DNA of 64,000 nucleotides, from contig CANMCX010000004.1 of assembly GCA_947496465.1 (NCBI GenBank), positions 124,001 to 188,000 of the forward strand, read 5' to 3'. Made by a program: the position numbers and the translations under genes. Every line of letters starts with the position of its first letter. The stretch's first letter is position 1. The notes under the pieces are model-generated. The model saw nothing but the letters and a program-made list of their open reading frames with translations. It did no database searches and was not told the DNA's origin. The DNA is from Marinifilum_A sediminis. Lineage in GTDB: Bacteria; Bacteroidota; Bacteroidia; Bacteroidales; Marinifilaceae. Positions 8,736 through 18,105 of this stretch are shown one piece after another.

Positions 8736-9455
8736 TTAAGCAAATCCTCTCTCCTTTTTAATTTGATCGAAAGCCTCGCTTACTTTTTGAAATTTTTCTT
8801 TCGCAGCTTTTTGAACATCTTCGCCCAAATAACTCACCTTATCGGGATGATATTTTACAGCCATTTTTCGATAAGCCTTTTTCACTTCATCATCGGTAGC
8901 ACTTTTATCAAGTCCTAAAATTTTATAACTTGAATCAGTATCTTTCACAAACATCGATTTAATCGATGAATAATCACCAGATTGTATTCCAAGATAATAT
9001 GATATTTTATCGATAATATTTTGTTCTGGTGAGGAGATTGAACCATCGGCTTGAGCAATTCCAAATAAGAAATGCATCAATTGCAATCGCGATGAATAAT
9101 CCAAATTTGCCCGTATTTGATTACAAACTTGTTCAATCTGTATATTCTGCGTCAAAATATCCTTAAGCATGGCAACAGCCTCGCTGGCTCTTACTGGCCC
9201 AAAACTTCTTACCAGATAATTTTTGACGTAATCCAATTCAGAGCGAAGTACTTTTCCATCTGCTTTCATTACAGCAGCTACCAACACCAATAGGCTCATC
9301 ACAAAATCACCCTGACGTGTTTGTCCTGCCGTGTTTCCTGTTTCAATTTTAACTGTATCAAATGCCGATCCAACCAAGTATCCTAAAACTCCTCCGATAG
9401 GTCCCAAAAAAGCCCAACCTAATCCTCCGGCAATCCATTTTCCGTATTTCGCCAT
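8736..9455 (-). CDS. TerB/DjlA-like membrane-associated J-domain protein
   Basis: A 239-residue protein with three parts: a Gly-rich hydrophobic N-terminus (about residues 6-32) likely inserted in the membrane, a TerB-like helical domain (about 48-150) and a C-terminal J domain (about 175-239) containing HPDK. This is the DjlA architecture, so it should recruit and stimulate DnaK at the membrane. The J domain is complete, with YKILGLDKSATDDEVKKAY at its start. No chaperone genes are nearby. Confidence 0.86.
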   Translation of the reverse strand: MAKYGKWIAGGLGWAFLGPIGGVLGYLVGSAFDTVKIETGNTAGQTRQGDFVMSLLVLVAAVMKADGKVLRSELDYVKNYLVRSFGPVRASEAVAMLKDILTQNIQIEQVCNQIRANLDYSSRLQLMHFLFGIAQADGSISSPEQNIIDKISYYLGIQSGDYSSIKSMFVKDTDSSYKILGLDKSATDDEVKKAYRKMAVKYHPDKVSYLGEDVQKAAKEKFQKVSEAFDQIKKERGFA

Positions 9456-9581
9456 ATTGCGGTACTAATATTTTAATTGTTTTTGATTTTCACAAAGAAA
9501 CCTAAAGATAATTGATTTTTAAAAAAGATAAGAAAACGTGCTAAAATGTTAACAAAGTTTAACAGCTCAAAGCTCCAATAT

Positions 9582-10166
9582 TTATACCTTCTTTAGGTCA
9601 TCATCAATGCTTATGATTTGTGGAATTATTAATTCGGAATTGTTGTAAATCACGTAATCCGACTTCGCAACTTTCACAGCTTCAGATATCTGATTTTCAA
9701 TTCTTTCCTTCACAGATTTCTCACTCACCTTATCCCGTTTTATTACTCGAGAAATTCGAACTTCCTCCTGCGCAGTAATGCAAATAATTTTATCGAAATT
9801 CTTATACAAACCTGTATCAAACAAAATCGCTGATTCCTGAATAACATATGGCGCTTCTTTATTTGCTTCACACCATTTTGTGAAATCCTCACGAACAACA
9901 GGATGAACAATCGCATTTACTTCTTTCAATGCATCAGGTTGATTAAATATAATATCAGCAAGGTATTTTCGGTTCAATTGTTTATTCCGTAGATATACAT
10001 TTTTACCAAACTTAGCTATAAGCTGTTCTCTGATGATCAAATTTTCATTCATTAATCGTTTGGCTTCTATATCTGAAATATAAACAGGAATTCCCATCAG
10101 ACTAAATACTTTTCCTGCAATTGATTTGCCAGTACCTATTCCTCCTGTTAAACCTACTTTTAGCAT
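9582..10166 (-). CDS. coaE: Dephospho-CoA kinase
   Basis: Catalyses the last step of coenzyme A synthesis, phosphorylating dephospho-CoA at the 3'-hydroxyl with ATP. The P-loop GLTGGIGTGKS is at residues 5-15, and the family's DIEAKRLMNE and HPVVREDF segments follow. The length of 194 residues is normal. It is the downstream member of a run of closely spaced minus-strand genes (yajC, YbbR protein, coaE), 9 nt after the YbbR gene, so cotranscription is likely. Confidence 0.95.
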   Translation of the reverse strand: MLKVGLTGGIGTGKSIAGKVFSLMGIPVYISDIEAKRLMNENLIIREQLIAKFGKNVYLRNKQLNRKYLADIIFNQPDALKEVNAIVHPVVREDFTKWCEANKEAPYVIQESAILFDTGLYKNFDKIICITAQEEVRISRVIKRDKVSEKSVKERIENQISEAVKVAKSDYVIYNNSELIIPQIISIDDDLKKV

Positions 10167-10175
10167 GATAATGGA

Positions 10176-11234
10176 TTATTGAACTGTTTTTCTATTCTCA
10201 ATCAGAAAAGATACCGACTGCGGATAAAACCTTACATTGCTAACAAAGTCGGGTTTTCGCTTTAATTCTATCTTAAGTTTACTTGCATCTCCTTTTGCAG
10301 CTTCATCATAATCTACTCTTACGTCAAAATGATCGGTAGAAATGCTTTCATACTTATTCATTCCCACAAAATAGGACACTTTAACATCCCCAGGAAACAA
10401 ACGTAGAATAACCGAATCAGGCAAATTATTTATTTTAATTGGCACATTTTTTTGAGCCTCGGTAAACCTAACAACTGGAACAGTTACTTTAATCTTTTTA
10501 GAAGAAATTTCCAGTCCATCCATCTGAATAAACCCAATATTCTCATCTGTTGTTTTCTTTATTCCAGATAGAACCAATTCTTTGGTTTCCATACGCTCAA
10601 CTGAATCAATAATTGAACTTGCTCCTTTAATAATTACACTATCTGGTTCCAAAATCAACGGTTCACTTTGCATAAATTGTTGCTCAAATCCAATTCTTGC
10701 ATTCAATTTAACCGGTACTTTTTTTTCCTTTACAGGTGAAAATTGAAAATACAGGGTATCCGGACTTATACTCAACAATTGAATACCAGAAGATAGTTCT
10801 CTTTCCAATCGCTTAATAATACCAGAAGTAATTAATGGATAGTTATTCTTCGAATTCTTATTGATTCGATAATTTGTGTATTCATTTACATCGAATGGAT
10901 TCGATAAAAATGCAGTACTCACTTTGTATTTCAACAAATCAAAACCATAAGCCTGAACACGCAAATCCAATTTAGTTGGTAATTGGCTAACCAAAATCTT
11001 CTCTTTAGGTAGATTTGTATAGTTAACCGGATAATTAATACTAGTAGTATACTCTTTACTCAGAGCATTTAGAAACCAAAATATTGTTGAAAGTCCTACA
11101 AAAAACAAATAAACCAGAAGTTTCTTGTTCGAAGTAATTTTTTCTTTATTGAAAAATTCTTTTAGTTTCTGAAAATTAAAATTATCCAAGATGTAGGTGT
11201 TTAAAAGTAACTGTGCCCAATTGGACACAGTCAA
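10176..11234 (-). CDS. YbbR-like domain protein (CdaR-type)
   Basis: A 352-residue protein with one membrane helix near residues 38-57 and an extracytoplasmic part made of repeated YbbR-like beta domains. In Firmicutes the related CdaR regulates the diadenylate cyclase CdaA; whether this holds in Bacteroidota is not known to me. The gene sits 6 nt downstream of yajC and 9 nt upstream of coaE, a neighbourhood common in Bacteroidota. The first 20 or so residues before the helix are poorly conserved in type, so a later start is possible. Confidence 0.82.
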   Translation of the reverse strand: MTVSNWAQLLLNTYILDNFNFQKLKEFFNKEKITSNKKLLVYLFFVGLSTIFWFLNALSKEYTTSINYPVNYTNLPKEKILVSQLPTKLDLRVQAYGFDLLKYKVSTAFLSNPFDVNEYTNYRINKNSKNNYPLITSGIIKRLERELSSGIQLLSISPDTLYFQFSPVKEKKVPVKLNARIGFEQQFMQSEPLILEPDSVIIKGASSIIDSVERMETKELVLSGIKKTTDENIGFIQMDGLEISSKKIKVTVPVVRFTEAQKNVPIKINNLPDSVILRLFPGDVKVSYFVGMNKYESISTDHFDVRVDYDEAAKGDASKLKIELKRKPDFVSNVRFYPQSVSFLIENRKTVQ

Positions 11235-11240
11235 GTTTTA

Positions 11241-11561
11241 CTATTTTTGAGCTACGTCACTCATATCTTTAACAACCGCTGCTTTATCAACTTTCAAACG
11301 GTTTTGTCCTTCAACCTCAATAACAATTGCACGTTCCTGAATTTCAAGAACTTTCCCGTAAATACCACCGGTAGTTACAATCTTGTCTCCTTTTTTCAAT
11401 TCTTCACGAAATTTCCTCAATTCTTTTTGTTTTTTCTGCTGAGGACGAATCATAAAGAAATAAAATACCACAATAATGGCACCCATCATTAGAAAAGATC
11501 CATATGGACTCTGCCCTTCTGCAGGCTGACCCATCAATAAGATGTTTAGTAAATTATTCAT
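11241..11561 (-). CDS. yajC: Preprotein translocase subunit YajC
   Basis: A 106-residue accessory subunit of the SecDF-YajC complex in the inner membrane. A single membrane helix (about 22-39) is followed by the hallmark FFMIRPQQKKQKEL and a small beta domain containing GDKIVTTGGIYGKV. The length is normal. It is the first gene of the yajC-YbbR-coaE run. Confidence 0.95.
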   Translation of the reverse strand: MNNLLNILLMGQPAEGQSPYGSFLMMGAIIVVFYFFMIRPQQKKQKELRKFREELKKGDKIVTTGGIYGKVLEIQERAIVIEVEGQNRLKVDKAAVVKDMSDVAQK

Positions 11562-11621
11562 TTCAATCCAAAATTTATGGTCTTACAGACCGTTTAATTA
11601 TAAAAATACAAATTCTTTATT

Positions 11622-12056
11622 CTATTTTACTTGAGCTGTAACATACAACTTCTTTTCTTTCTCTAAAGTATTACACAATACTGTAATTACTTTATACTGC
11701 TTGCCATATCTTCCCTTCGAATCAAATTCAATTGAAATTTTCGATTCTTTCCCAAATTTAATAGGTTTTTTATCCCATTTTATATTGGTACAACCACAAT
11801 TGCTTTCGATATTCGAAATTATTAAGTCACGCTGACCAATATTCTTAAAGTAAAATTCACAAATAGCAATCTCCCCTTCCGAAATCACCCCAAATTTATG
11901 TAATTCTTTACTAAACTCAAATTTAGGATATGCAGTGATTTCACCAGCAAGATTCTGCTCTATTTCCTTCTTATCATTCTTTTTTTTCGCTCCATCGGAA
12001 CATTGAACAAAAAGCACAACAAAAAACATTAGAACAAAACCAACAATTCTTTCCAT
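11622..12056 (-). CDS. DUF1573 lipoprotein
   Basis: A lipoprotein of about 144 residues. The signal peptide ends at FVQC and is followed by a Lys/Glu linker and a DUF1573 immunoglobulin-like domain with the typical FEFSKELHKFGVISEGE and SNCGCTN patterns. DUF1573 proteins are very common in Bacteroidota envelopes; their role is unknown. I prefer the ATG at 12056 because it gives a normal lipoprotein signal; an in-frame ATG at 12080 would add eight residues including three Cys. The gene lies upstream of yajC with 60 nt between. Confidence 0.82.
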   Translation of the reverse strand: MERIVGFVLMFFVVLFVQCSDGAKKKNDKKEIEQNLAGEITAYPKFEFSKELHKFGVISEGEIAICEFYFKNIGQRDLIISNIESNCGCTNIKWDKKPIKFGKESKISIEFDSKGRYGKQYKVITVLCNTLEKEKKLYVTAQVK

Positions 12057-12150
12057 ACATGGACAATGGCAATTCTTCATATCATGTTCTATCTTACAAA
12101 GGTCGAAAGTACTAAAAATTGTAATATTCCATACAGATTTTTATAAAAAC

Positions 12151-12184
12151 AAAGGTGTGTAAAATCTCAATTTTACACACCTTT
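12151..12184 (-). terminator. nusB: Intrinsic terminator of nusB
   Basis: A perfect 15-bp stem (12151-12165 with 12170-12184) with a CTCA loop, followed on the minus strand by TTTGTTTTT. It separates nusB from the DUF1573 gene. Confidence 0.85.
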
Positions 12185-12207
12185 TTAATTCTTTATCTAA
12201 TTTGGTT

Positions 12208-13158
12208 TTACTTTTCGCCAACCAAACCTCTTCCAACTTTTTTAACGCTTCCGTTATCTTTAAGCTCTTTTACCAACTTATCCAAAATACCATTGATAAA
12301 ATTACTACTGTTTGAAGTACTGTAAAACTTAGCAATTTCAAGATATTCGTTAAAACTAACTTTAACAGGTACACTTGGGAATTCCTTAATTTCAGTAAGT
12401 GCCAATTCCATAATCAGGATATCCATATAAGCAATTCGCTCCAAATCCCAATTCTTTGTATTCTTTTGAATCAACTCTATATGATCGGTATGATTCACTA
12501 CAGCTTTGCGGAATAAATCTCTCACATACACTTCATCTTCTTTATCTTTAAACAAAGACATGATTGCAACATCCTGGTCATCTGTTTCTTTAAAAGATTT
12601 AACCGTTTTTAGCACCATACTAATGATGAACTCTATTTCATCATTCCAGTAGATACTTTTCTCTTCCATTAAAGAATAAAAATCTTCATCAGTAGCTAAT
12701 AAGCTTAAAAAGAATTTTTCAACAAACTTCTTATCTTCCTGAAACGAATTCTGATCAGAATTCATATAATTAATATACAACTCAGAGTTGATCAACTTAT
12801 CAAATAAAACTTTAATGTAATCTTCCTGATCATCCCAACTTATAGTATTAGAACTTGCATAAGCTTTCAACTGAATATTTTCAGCCAATTGCTTGATTAC
12901 TTTATTATCGATAAATTTTGTGTTAGGGTTTAAATCTTCCTGAGTAGGAATAATTTTCTCTCTAGCGGTATCAATTTTCCTTTCGGCAACAAATGCCAAC
13001 TCAACAATCAGCAGAAGTAAATAGTGGTACAAATCATATGCTTTTCCAATACTGAAAAACAATTCTTTCTCTGCTTTTGCAATTGTGCGATCCTGATTTT
13101 TATAATACGCATACAACAATTGCAATACTTTCACTCGAAGTAATCTTCTACTAATCAT
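12208..13158 (-). CDS. nusB: Transcription antitermination factor NusB (long Bacteroidota form)
   Basis: NusB binds boxA RNA with NusE (S10) and supports antitermination in rRNA operons. This copy has 316 residues, about twice the enterobacterial length, as usual in Bacteroidota. It starts with MISRRLLRVKVLQLLYAYY, and the conserved C-terminal NusB region runs from about residue 205 to 300, with VKVSFNEYLEIAKFYS and SSNFINGILDKL. The inserted middle is helical. It has its own near-consensus promoter and a strong terminator. Confidence 0.92.
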   Translation of the reverse strand: MISRRLLRVKVLQLLYAYYKNQDRTIAKAEKELFFSIGKAYDLYHYLLLLIVELAFVAERKIDTAREKIIPTQEDLNPNTKFIDNKVIKQLAENIQLKAYASSNTISWDDQEDYIKVLFDKLINSELYINYMNSDQNSFQEDKKFVEKFFLSLLATDEDFYSLMEEKSIYWNDEIEFIISMVLKTVKSFKETDDQDVAIMSLFKDKEDEVYVRDLFRKAVVNHTDHIELIQKNTKNWDLERIAYMDILIMELALTEIKEFPSVPVKVSFNEYLEIAKFYSTSNSSNFINGILDKLVKELKDNGSVKKVGRGLVGEK

Positions 13159-13195
13159 ATCCTTAAAGAACTTTACAAATTAATTATTGTGGCTG

Positions 13196-13226
13196 CAAAT
13201 TTAGGCTTTTTTTATTTGCCTGCAAG
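13196..13226 (-). promoter_or_regulatory. nusB: Promoter of nusB (CTTG-N19-TAAATTTG)
   Basis: On the minus strand CTTG at 13226-13223 is followed after 19 nt by TAAATTTG (13203-13196), a good match to the Bacteroidota housekeeping promoter. It lies about 38 nt upstream of the nusB ATG. Confidence 0.6.
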
Positions 13227-13398
13227 GCTTACGCTTAATTTCCGCATAATTAAAGTAAAAAAAAACAACTTTGCTTTACATATTACAACACAATCAATAT
13301 CAAAGACATCCTTATGAAAAGGTTTGCATACTGATTTTAAATAACCCAATTTCATGCAATAAAACTCTTATTCATAACAAATAGTACGTATATTTTTT

Positions 13399-13406
13399 TA
13401 TTTTTG
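13399..13406 (+). promoter_or_regulatory. Bacteroidota -7 element (TATTTTTG) for the PUR-family gene
   Basis: TATTTTTG matches TAnnTTTG 37 nt upstream of the ATG at 13444. No convincing -33 TTTG was found. Confidence 0.45.
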
Positions 13407-13443
13407 AAGGCAAGAAAACAAAATAAATAAAAATTTATTTGAA

Positions 13444-13845
13444 ATGGAAGGTTACGACAAAAAAGAAGGATTTGGAAAAAATAATCGCGATGAAATATTC
13501 TCAAACGCGGTAAGGGCGGGAAAAAGAACTTACTTCTTTGATGTAAAAGCAACAAGGAAAAACGACTATTACTTAACAATTACAGAAAGCAAAAAACGTT
13601 ATGACAAGGAAGGCAACTTTTCATACGAAAAACACAAAATATTTTTATATAAAGAAGATTTTGAAAAATTCTCCAACGGATTAATGGATGCTATCGATTT
13701 TATACAAGCATCAAATAATGAAACCCCAAAAGAATTTCAGGAAGAATTTGTAGCCACTGAGCATCAAGAATCCACATCAGAACTAATTGAAGGACTCGAA
13801 ACAGAAACATTTTCCAATGTTGAATTTGAAGACTTATCGGAATAA
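13444..13845 (+). CDS. PUR-family (DUF3276) nucleic-acid-binding protein
   Basis: A 133-residue protein whose residues 12-90 form a PUR repeat (RAGKRTYFFDVKATRKNDYY and the following strands). PUR domains bind single-stranded DNA or RNA; a bacterial PUR protein of similar size is known from Borrelia. The C-terminal 40 residues are acidic and probably disordered. It is widespread and usually single-copy in Bacteroidota. It is divergent from nusB and closed by a clear terminator, so it is its own unit. Confidence 0.85.
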   Translation: MEGYDKKEGFGKNNRDEIFSNAVRAGKRTYFFDVKATRKNDYYLTITESKKRYDKEGNFSYEKHKIFLYKEDFEKFSNGLMDAIDFIQASNNETPKEFQEEFVATEHQESTSELIEGLETETFSNVEFEDLSE

Positions 13846-13868
13846 TTCCAATATATTTTAATATAGAG

Positions 13869-13896
13869 AAAGCTGCTATTCTAGCAGCTTTTTTTG
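13869..13896 (+). terminator. Intrinsic terminator of the PUR-family gene
   Basis: Stem AAAGCTGCT/AGCAGCTTT with an ATTCT loop, followed by a T run. Confidence 0.87.
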
Positions 13897-14032
13897 TTTC
13901 TATTAATTTCGTGCATAAAATCAGTAAAAACTATTATTTTTGCATACTGACATATTTTTATTCAGTCTAAAATAACGAACACCTGTCCGCTTCAAAATTT
14001 ATTTTTTACTTGCAAAATACCTAGATGTTGGG

Positions 14033-14064
14033 ATTGCAATTAAAGTAGAATTCTTATACGTTTG
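14033..14064 (+). promoter_or_regulatory. Promoter of the feoAB operon (ATTG-N20-TACGTTTG)
   Basis: ATTG at 14033-14036, 20 nt, then TACGTTTG at 14057-14064, close to the TTTG-N19/20-TAnnTTTG consensus. Confidence 0.55.
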
Positions 14065-14183
14065 ATTATTATTTTTAAGAGGTAATTCGGCAATAGGAAG
14101 TGATGGAAGAATTGGTGAATGAACGAATACTTTGAGTCAATTAATAATTTTCAATTAATTGATAAAACGGAAACAAACAAAGA

Positions 14184-16697
14184 ATGAAACTTTCTGAATT
14201 AACAGATAATCAAGAAGGAATAATTATAAAAGTACTGGGGCACGGCGCCTTCCGAAAACGAATTACAGAAATGGGATTTGTCAAAGGAAAAATGGTAACC
14301 GTAATTAAAAATGCTCCTTTAAAAGATCCCGTTGAATACGAAATCATGGGATATCAAGTATCTTTAAGAAGAAGCGAAGCCTCATTAATTGAGGTGATTA
14401 CCAAAGAAGAAGCTAAAAACATTAAATTTTCAGACTTTGAAGGAACAATTAACGACGAAATATTAAAAACTTCTGCTAAAGAAAAAGGCAAAAAAATTAA
14501 CATTGCCTTGGTAGGAAATCCTAATGCTGGAAAAACAACACTATTTAATTTTGCCTCAGGATCGAAAGAACATGTTGGAAATTATAGTGGTGTTACTGTA
14601 GATTCTAAACAAGCTAAAGTAAAACAAAACGGTTATCAATTCGATGTAACAGATTTACCAGGGACCTATTCCTTAACTGCATATACACCAGAAGAATTAT
14701 TCGTTCGAAAGTACATTCTTGGAGAAAAGCCCGATGTAGTAGTCAATGTTATTGATGCTTCAAATCTTGAGCGAAACCTTTATCTAACAACTCAGCTAAT
14801 CGACATGGACATTAAGGTGGTTATTGCCTTAAACATGTACGACGAATTGGAGAAGAAAGGAGCTAGATTCAACTACAAGGCTCTTTCAAAAATGCTCGGG
14901 ATTCCTATTGTTCCAACAATTAGTTCAAAGGGTAAAGGTATTAAAGATCTCTTCAATAAAATCATCGAGGTTTACGAAGATAAAGATCCAGTAGTACGAC
15001 ACATCCACATCAACTACGGTGTACATGTAGAAAATGCAATTTCTAAAATTCAGGGGAAAATTAAACAGGATAGGAAACTTTGCTCCAAAGCTTCTCCCCG
15101 ATTTATCTCCATTAAATTATTAGAAGCTGACGATAGTGCAAGATTTTTGGTTAAAGAAAGCGACAAACATTTCGAAATTAAAGAAGAAGCAAAGAAACAG
15201 ATTTCCAAAATTGAGAATGAATTTGATGAAATTTGCGAAACTGTTATTACGGACGCGAAATATGGTTTTATTGACGGTGCTTTAAAGGAAACTTATAAAG
15301 AAAGTCCGGTAAAAAGGCGAAGGAAAACAACAATAATAGACACATTTATAACCCATAAATTATTCGGTTTTCCGATTTTCTTTGTTTTCATGTTTCTTAC
15401 CTTTTATGCCACTTTCAATCTGGGCGAATATCCAATGAACTGGATTGATACCGGCGTTTCAGCTTTAGGTGGTTTAATTGAAAGCTGGATGTCACCTGGT
15501 CCACTTAAAGATTTATTGGTAGATGGAATAATTGGTGGTGTAGGTGGAGTTATCGTATTCTTGCCCAACATCCTAATACTATTCTTCTTTATCTCCTTTA
15601 TGGAAGATACTGGATATATGGCAAGAGCAGCATTTATCATGGATAAATTAATGCACAAAATAGGTTTACACGGTAAATCATTCATTCCATTAATCATGGG
15701 ATTTGGGTGCAATGTTCCTGCTCTAATGGCTACGCGAACTCTTGAAAACAAGAATGATCGCATCTTAACCATGCTCATAACACCATTTATGTCGTGCAGT
15801 GCGCGATTACCGGTATATATTCTTATTATTGGGACATTTTTTCCCACCAATGCCAGCTTTATTTTATTTGGCATTTACATGCTGGGAATACTATTAGCCA
15901 TTGTGTTTGCCAAGGTTTTTAAAGCCAGTTTCTTTAAATCAAAGGAGGCTCCATTTGTAATGGAACTCCCTCCCTATCGAATTCCTACTTTAAAAACCAC
16001 AGTTCGTCACATGTGGAATAAAGGATTTCAGTATCTAAAGAAAATGGGTGGCGTTATATTGGTGGCATCGGTTATTATTTGGGCATTAGGATACTTCCCA
16101 AGAGATGTGGAATATACCAAGGATTACAATCATTTAATCAATGAGGTAAACCAAAATTACAACAAAATTGTTGCAAACTCTACATCAACAACAGAATTGG
16201 ATATTAATAAATTGAACACGACTAAGAACGCAAAAATTGCTGACTTTCATAATTCGATGCTAGAAGAACAGCAACAAGGATCTTACATTGGACAAATTGG
16301 ACAATTCTTTTCCCCAGTTATGCACCCATTAGGTTTCGATTGGAAAATGACTGTTAGTATTCTTACAGGTATTGCAGCGAAAGAAGTTGTTGTTAGTACT
16401 ATGGGCGTACTTTATCAGGAAGGAGAAGGAGCAGATGAATCGAGTGATGGACTTAGAAACAAGCTTAGAGAACAGAAATTTACTGGATCACACAAAACAG
16501 GTCAGTACGTTTTCACCTCTCTGTCGGCATTGTCCTTTCTTATTTTTATCTTGATTTATTTCCCATGTGTAGCTGTAGTGGTTACAATTATTAAAGAATC
16601 GAACTGGAAATGGGCTACTTTTGTTGTATTTTATACCACTGGATTAGCATGGCTAGTTTCGTTTATAGTATATCAAGTTGGTAATTTAATAATGTAA
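14184..16697 (+). CDS. feoB: FeoA-FeoB fusion, ferrous iron transporter
   Basis: An 837-residue inner-membrane Fe(II) uptake protein. Residues 1-75 form a fused FeoA SH3-like domain. The G domain follows, with G1 GNPNAGKTT at 111-119, G3 DLPG at 157-160 and G4 NMYD at 217-220, then a helical spacer. The polytopic membrane part (about 395-835) contains two Gate-type segments, including GFGCNVPALMATRTL and SCSARLPVY. FeoA is normally a separate cytosolic partner; the fusion is common in Bacteroidota. The small Cys-rich protein starts 2 nt after the stop, so the pair is an operon. Confidence 0.96.
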   Translation: MKLSELTDNQEGIIIKVLGHGAFRKRITEMGFVKGKMVTVIKNAPLKDPVEYEIMGYQVSLRRSEASLIEVITKEEAKNIKFSDFEGTINDEILKTSAKEKGKKINIALVGNPNAGKTTLFNFASGSKEHVGNYSGVTVDSKQAKVKQNGYQFDVTDLPGTYSLTAYTPEELFVRKYILGEKPDVVVNVIDASNLERNLYLTTQLIDMDIKVVIALNMYDELEKKGARFNYKALSKMLGIPIVPTISSKGKGIKDLFNKIIEVYEDKDPVVRHIHINYGVHVENAISKIQGKIKQDRKLCSKASPRFISIKLLEADDSARFLVKESDKHFEIKEEAKKQISKIENEFDEICETVITDAKYGFIDGALKETYKESPVKRRRKTTIIDTFITHKLFGFPIFFVFMFLTFYATFNLGEYPMNWIDTGVSALGGLIESWMSPGPLKDLLVDGIIGGVGGVIVFLPNILILFFFISFMEDTGYMARAAFIMDKLMHKIGLHGKSFIPLIMGFGCNVPALMATRTLENKNDRILTMLITPFMSCSARLPVYILIIGTFFPTNASFILFGIYMLGILLAIVFAKVFKASFFKSKEAPFVMELPPYRIPTLKTTVRHMWNKGFQYLKKMGGVILVASVIIWALGYFPRDVEYTKDYNHLINEVNQNYNKIVANSTSTTELDINKLNTTKNAKIADFHNSMLEEQQQGSYIGQIGQFFSPVMHPLGFDWKMTVSILTGIAAKEVVVSTMGVLYQEGEGADESSDGLRNKLREQKFTGSHKTGQYVFTSLSALSFLIFILIYFPCVAVVVTIIKESNWKWATFVVFYTTGLAWLVSFIVYQVGNLIM

Positions 16698-16699
16698 AA

Positions 16700-16906
16700 A
16701 TGGACATTCAACTCATACTAACATATCTAATTGTTGCATATGCAGTAGGCTATGTAATTTATCAGTTTGTAAAATTGTTTCAGAGTCAGAATTCAAACTG
16801 TGGAGGAAGCTGTAGTGGCTGTGATTTTAAAACTGAACTTAAACGAAGAGGCATAAAAACGGATATCCAAATCAAAGACAGAAACTTTACATATCTTAAA
16901 AACTAA
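16700..16906 (+). CDS. FeoB-associated Cys-rich membrane protein
   Basis: A 68-residue protein with one N-terminal membrane helix (about 4-27) and a cluster CGGSCSGC (about 34-41), followed by a basic tail. It begins 2 nt after feoB. Small Cys-rich proteins next to feoB are a known family thought to help iron transport, functionally comparable in position to FeoC, but the mechanism is not established. Confidence 0.85.
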   Translation: MDIQLILTYLIVAYAVGYVIYQFVKLFQSQNSNCGGSCSGCDFKTELKRRGIKTDIQIKDRNFTYLKN

Positions 16907-16963
16907 TTAAAATCAATTTGCCTATTTTTAAAAAGAAACAGCGAATTATAAAATACATAACAC

Positions 16964-16997
16964 AAAAAAAAGGACAACGAATGTTGTCCTTTTTTTA
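16964..16997. terminator. Bidirectional terminator between feoAB and arcB
   Basis: Stem GGACAAC (16972-16978) with GTTGTCC (16983-16989) and a GAAT loop, extended by an A run on the left and T run on the right. It serves both converging units. Confidence 0.85.
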
Positions 16998-17016
16998 TAT
17001 CATTAATTAAAACAGT

Positions 17017-18018
17017 TTAAGCTCCTAAAGTCGCAACCATTACTGCCTTAATTGTGTGTAAGCGGTTTTCAGCTTCATCAAATACAATTGATGCTGGAGA
17101 TTCGAATACATCTTCTGTAACCTCAACTCCGTCCATTCCGAATTTCTGGTAAACTTCCTCACCAACTTTTGTTTCTCTGTTGTGATAAGCAGGAAGACAG
17201 TGCATAAATTTGCAAGCTGCATTACCTGTCATCGCCATAGTTTCTTTATTGATCTGGAATGGCTTCAAGATTTCAATTCTCTCTTTCCATACCTCATCTG
17301 GCTCACCCATTGATACCCAAACGTCAGTATATAGGAAATCACATCCTTTAACACCTTCTTCTGTGTTATCAGTAACTGTAACCTTAGCTCCAGTTTCTTT
17401 AGCGATCTCAAGACACTCTGCTACCAATTCCTCTTCTGGCTGAAGATTTTTAGGGCCAACGATTCTAACATCCATTCCCATTTTTGCAGCACCAACCATT
17501 AAAGAGTTAGCCATATTGTTTCTTGCATCACCTAAGTAAGCAAAAGAAACCTGACTTAACGGCTTATCAGTGTGCTCCATCATGGTTAAGAAGTCAGCTA
17601 AAATCTGAGTTGGGTGATACTCATCCGTTAAACCATTCCAAACTGGCACACCTGCGTGCTTAGCCAATTCTTCAACAACAGTTTGACCGAAACCACGGTA
17701 CTCAATTCCATCATACATACGACCTAATACACGAGCAGTATCAGCCATTGACTCTTTCACACCAATTTGAGATCCTGAAGGACCTAAATATGTTACGTGA
17801 GCTCCCTGGTCATAAGCAGCAGTTTCGAAAGCGCAACGAGTACGAGTAGAAGATTTTTCGAAAATCAATGCAATATTCTTCCCTTTCATCGTTTGAACCT
17901 CAGTTCCTGCGTATTTTGCTCTTTTCAAATCTCTTGCAAGATCTAACATGTACTGAATTTCCTTTGGAGTGAAATCCAACAACTTTAAAAAATTTCTGTT
18001 TTTAAGATTGAAAGCCAT
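17017..18018 (-). CDS. arcB: Ornithine carbamoyltransferase, probably catabolic
   Basis: Interconverts ornithine plus carbamoyl phosphate and citrulline plus phosphate in the cytosol. The carbamoyl-phosphate site SSTRTR is at residues 56-61, the ornithine-binding DVWVSMG at 232-238 and HCLPAYH at 273-279; 333 residues is the normal length. It lies 87 nt downstream of a carbamate kinase gene on the same strand, the arcB-arcC arrangement used to harvest ATP from citrulline, so I favour the catabolic role. No arginine deiminase (arcA) is in the window, and sequence alone does not exclude an anabolic ArgF. Confidence 0.88.
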   Translation of the reverse strand: MAFNLKNRNFLKLLDFTPKEIQYMLDLARDLKRAKYAGTEVQTMKGKNIALIFEKSSTRTRCAFETAAYDQGAHVTYLGPSGSQIGVKESMADTARVLGRMYDGIEYRGFGQTVVEELAKHAGVPVWNGLTDEYHPTQILADFLTMMEHTDKPLSQVSFAYLGDARNNMANSLMVGAAKMGMDVRIVGPKNLQPEEELVAECLEIAKETGAKVTVTDNTEEGVKGCDFLYTDVWVSMGEPDEVWKERIEILKPFQINKETMAMTGNAACKFMHCLPAYHNRETKVGEEVYQKFGMDGVEVTEDVFESPASIVFDEAENRLHTIKAVMVATLGA

Positions 18019-18105
18019 TGTTTATTTTTTTAATAGATTACAAACACAAAAGTAATTGTTATCCGATATTTATAATAATATTCAATATAGAATTAATAAA
18101 ATTTA

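Larger units (their letters stand above)
13846..14183 (+). other. Gene-free region upstream of feoAB
   Basis: These 338 nt hold the PUR gene terminator at 13869-13896 and a promoter for feoAB at 14033-14064. A further TATTTTTG at 13935-13942 could be a second -7 element but has no proper -33 partner. No Fur-like or DtxR-like palindrome was recognised. The 5' leader from the predicted start site to the ATG is about 110 nt. Confidence 0.6.

Noticed and set aside
15404..15874. A 156-codon open frame antisense to feoB
   Set aside because: Shadow of the FeoB membrane region, without any recognisable family.
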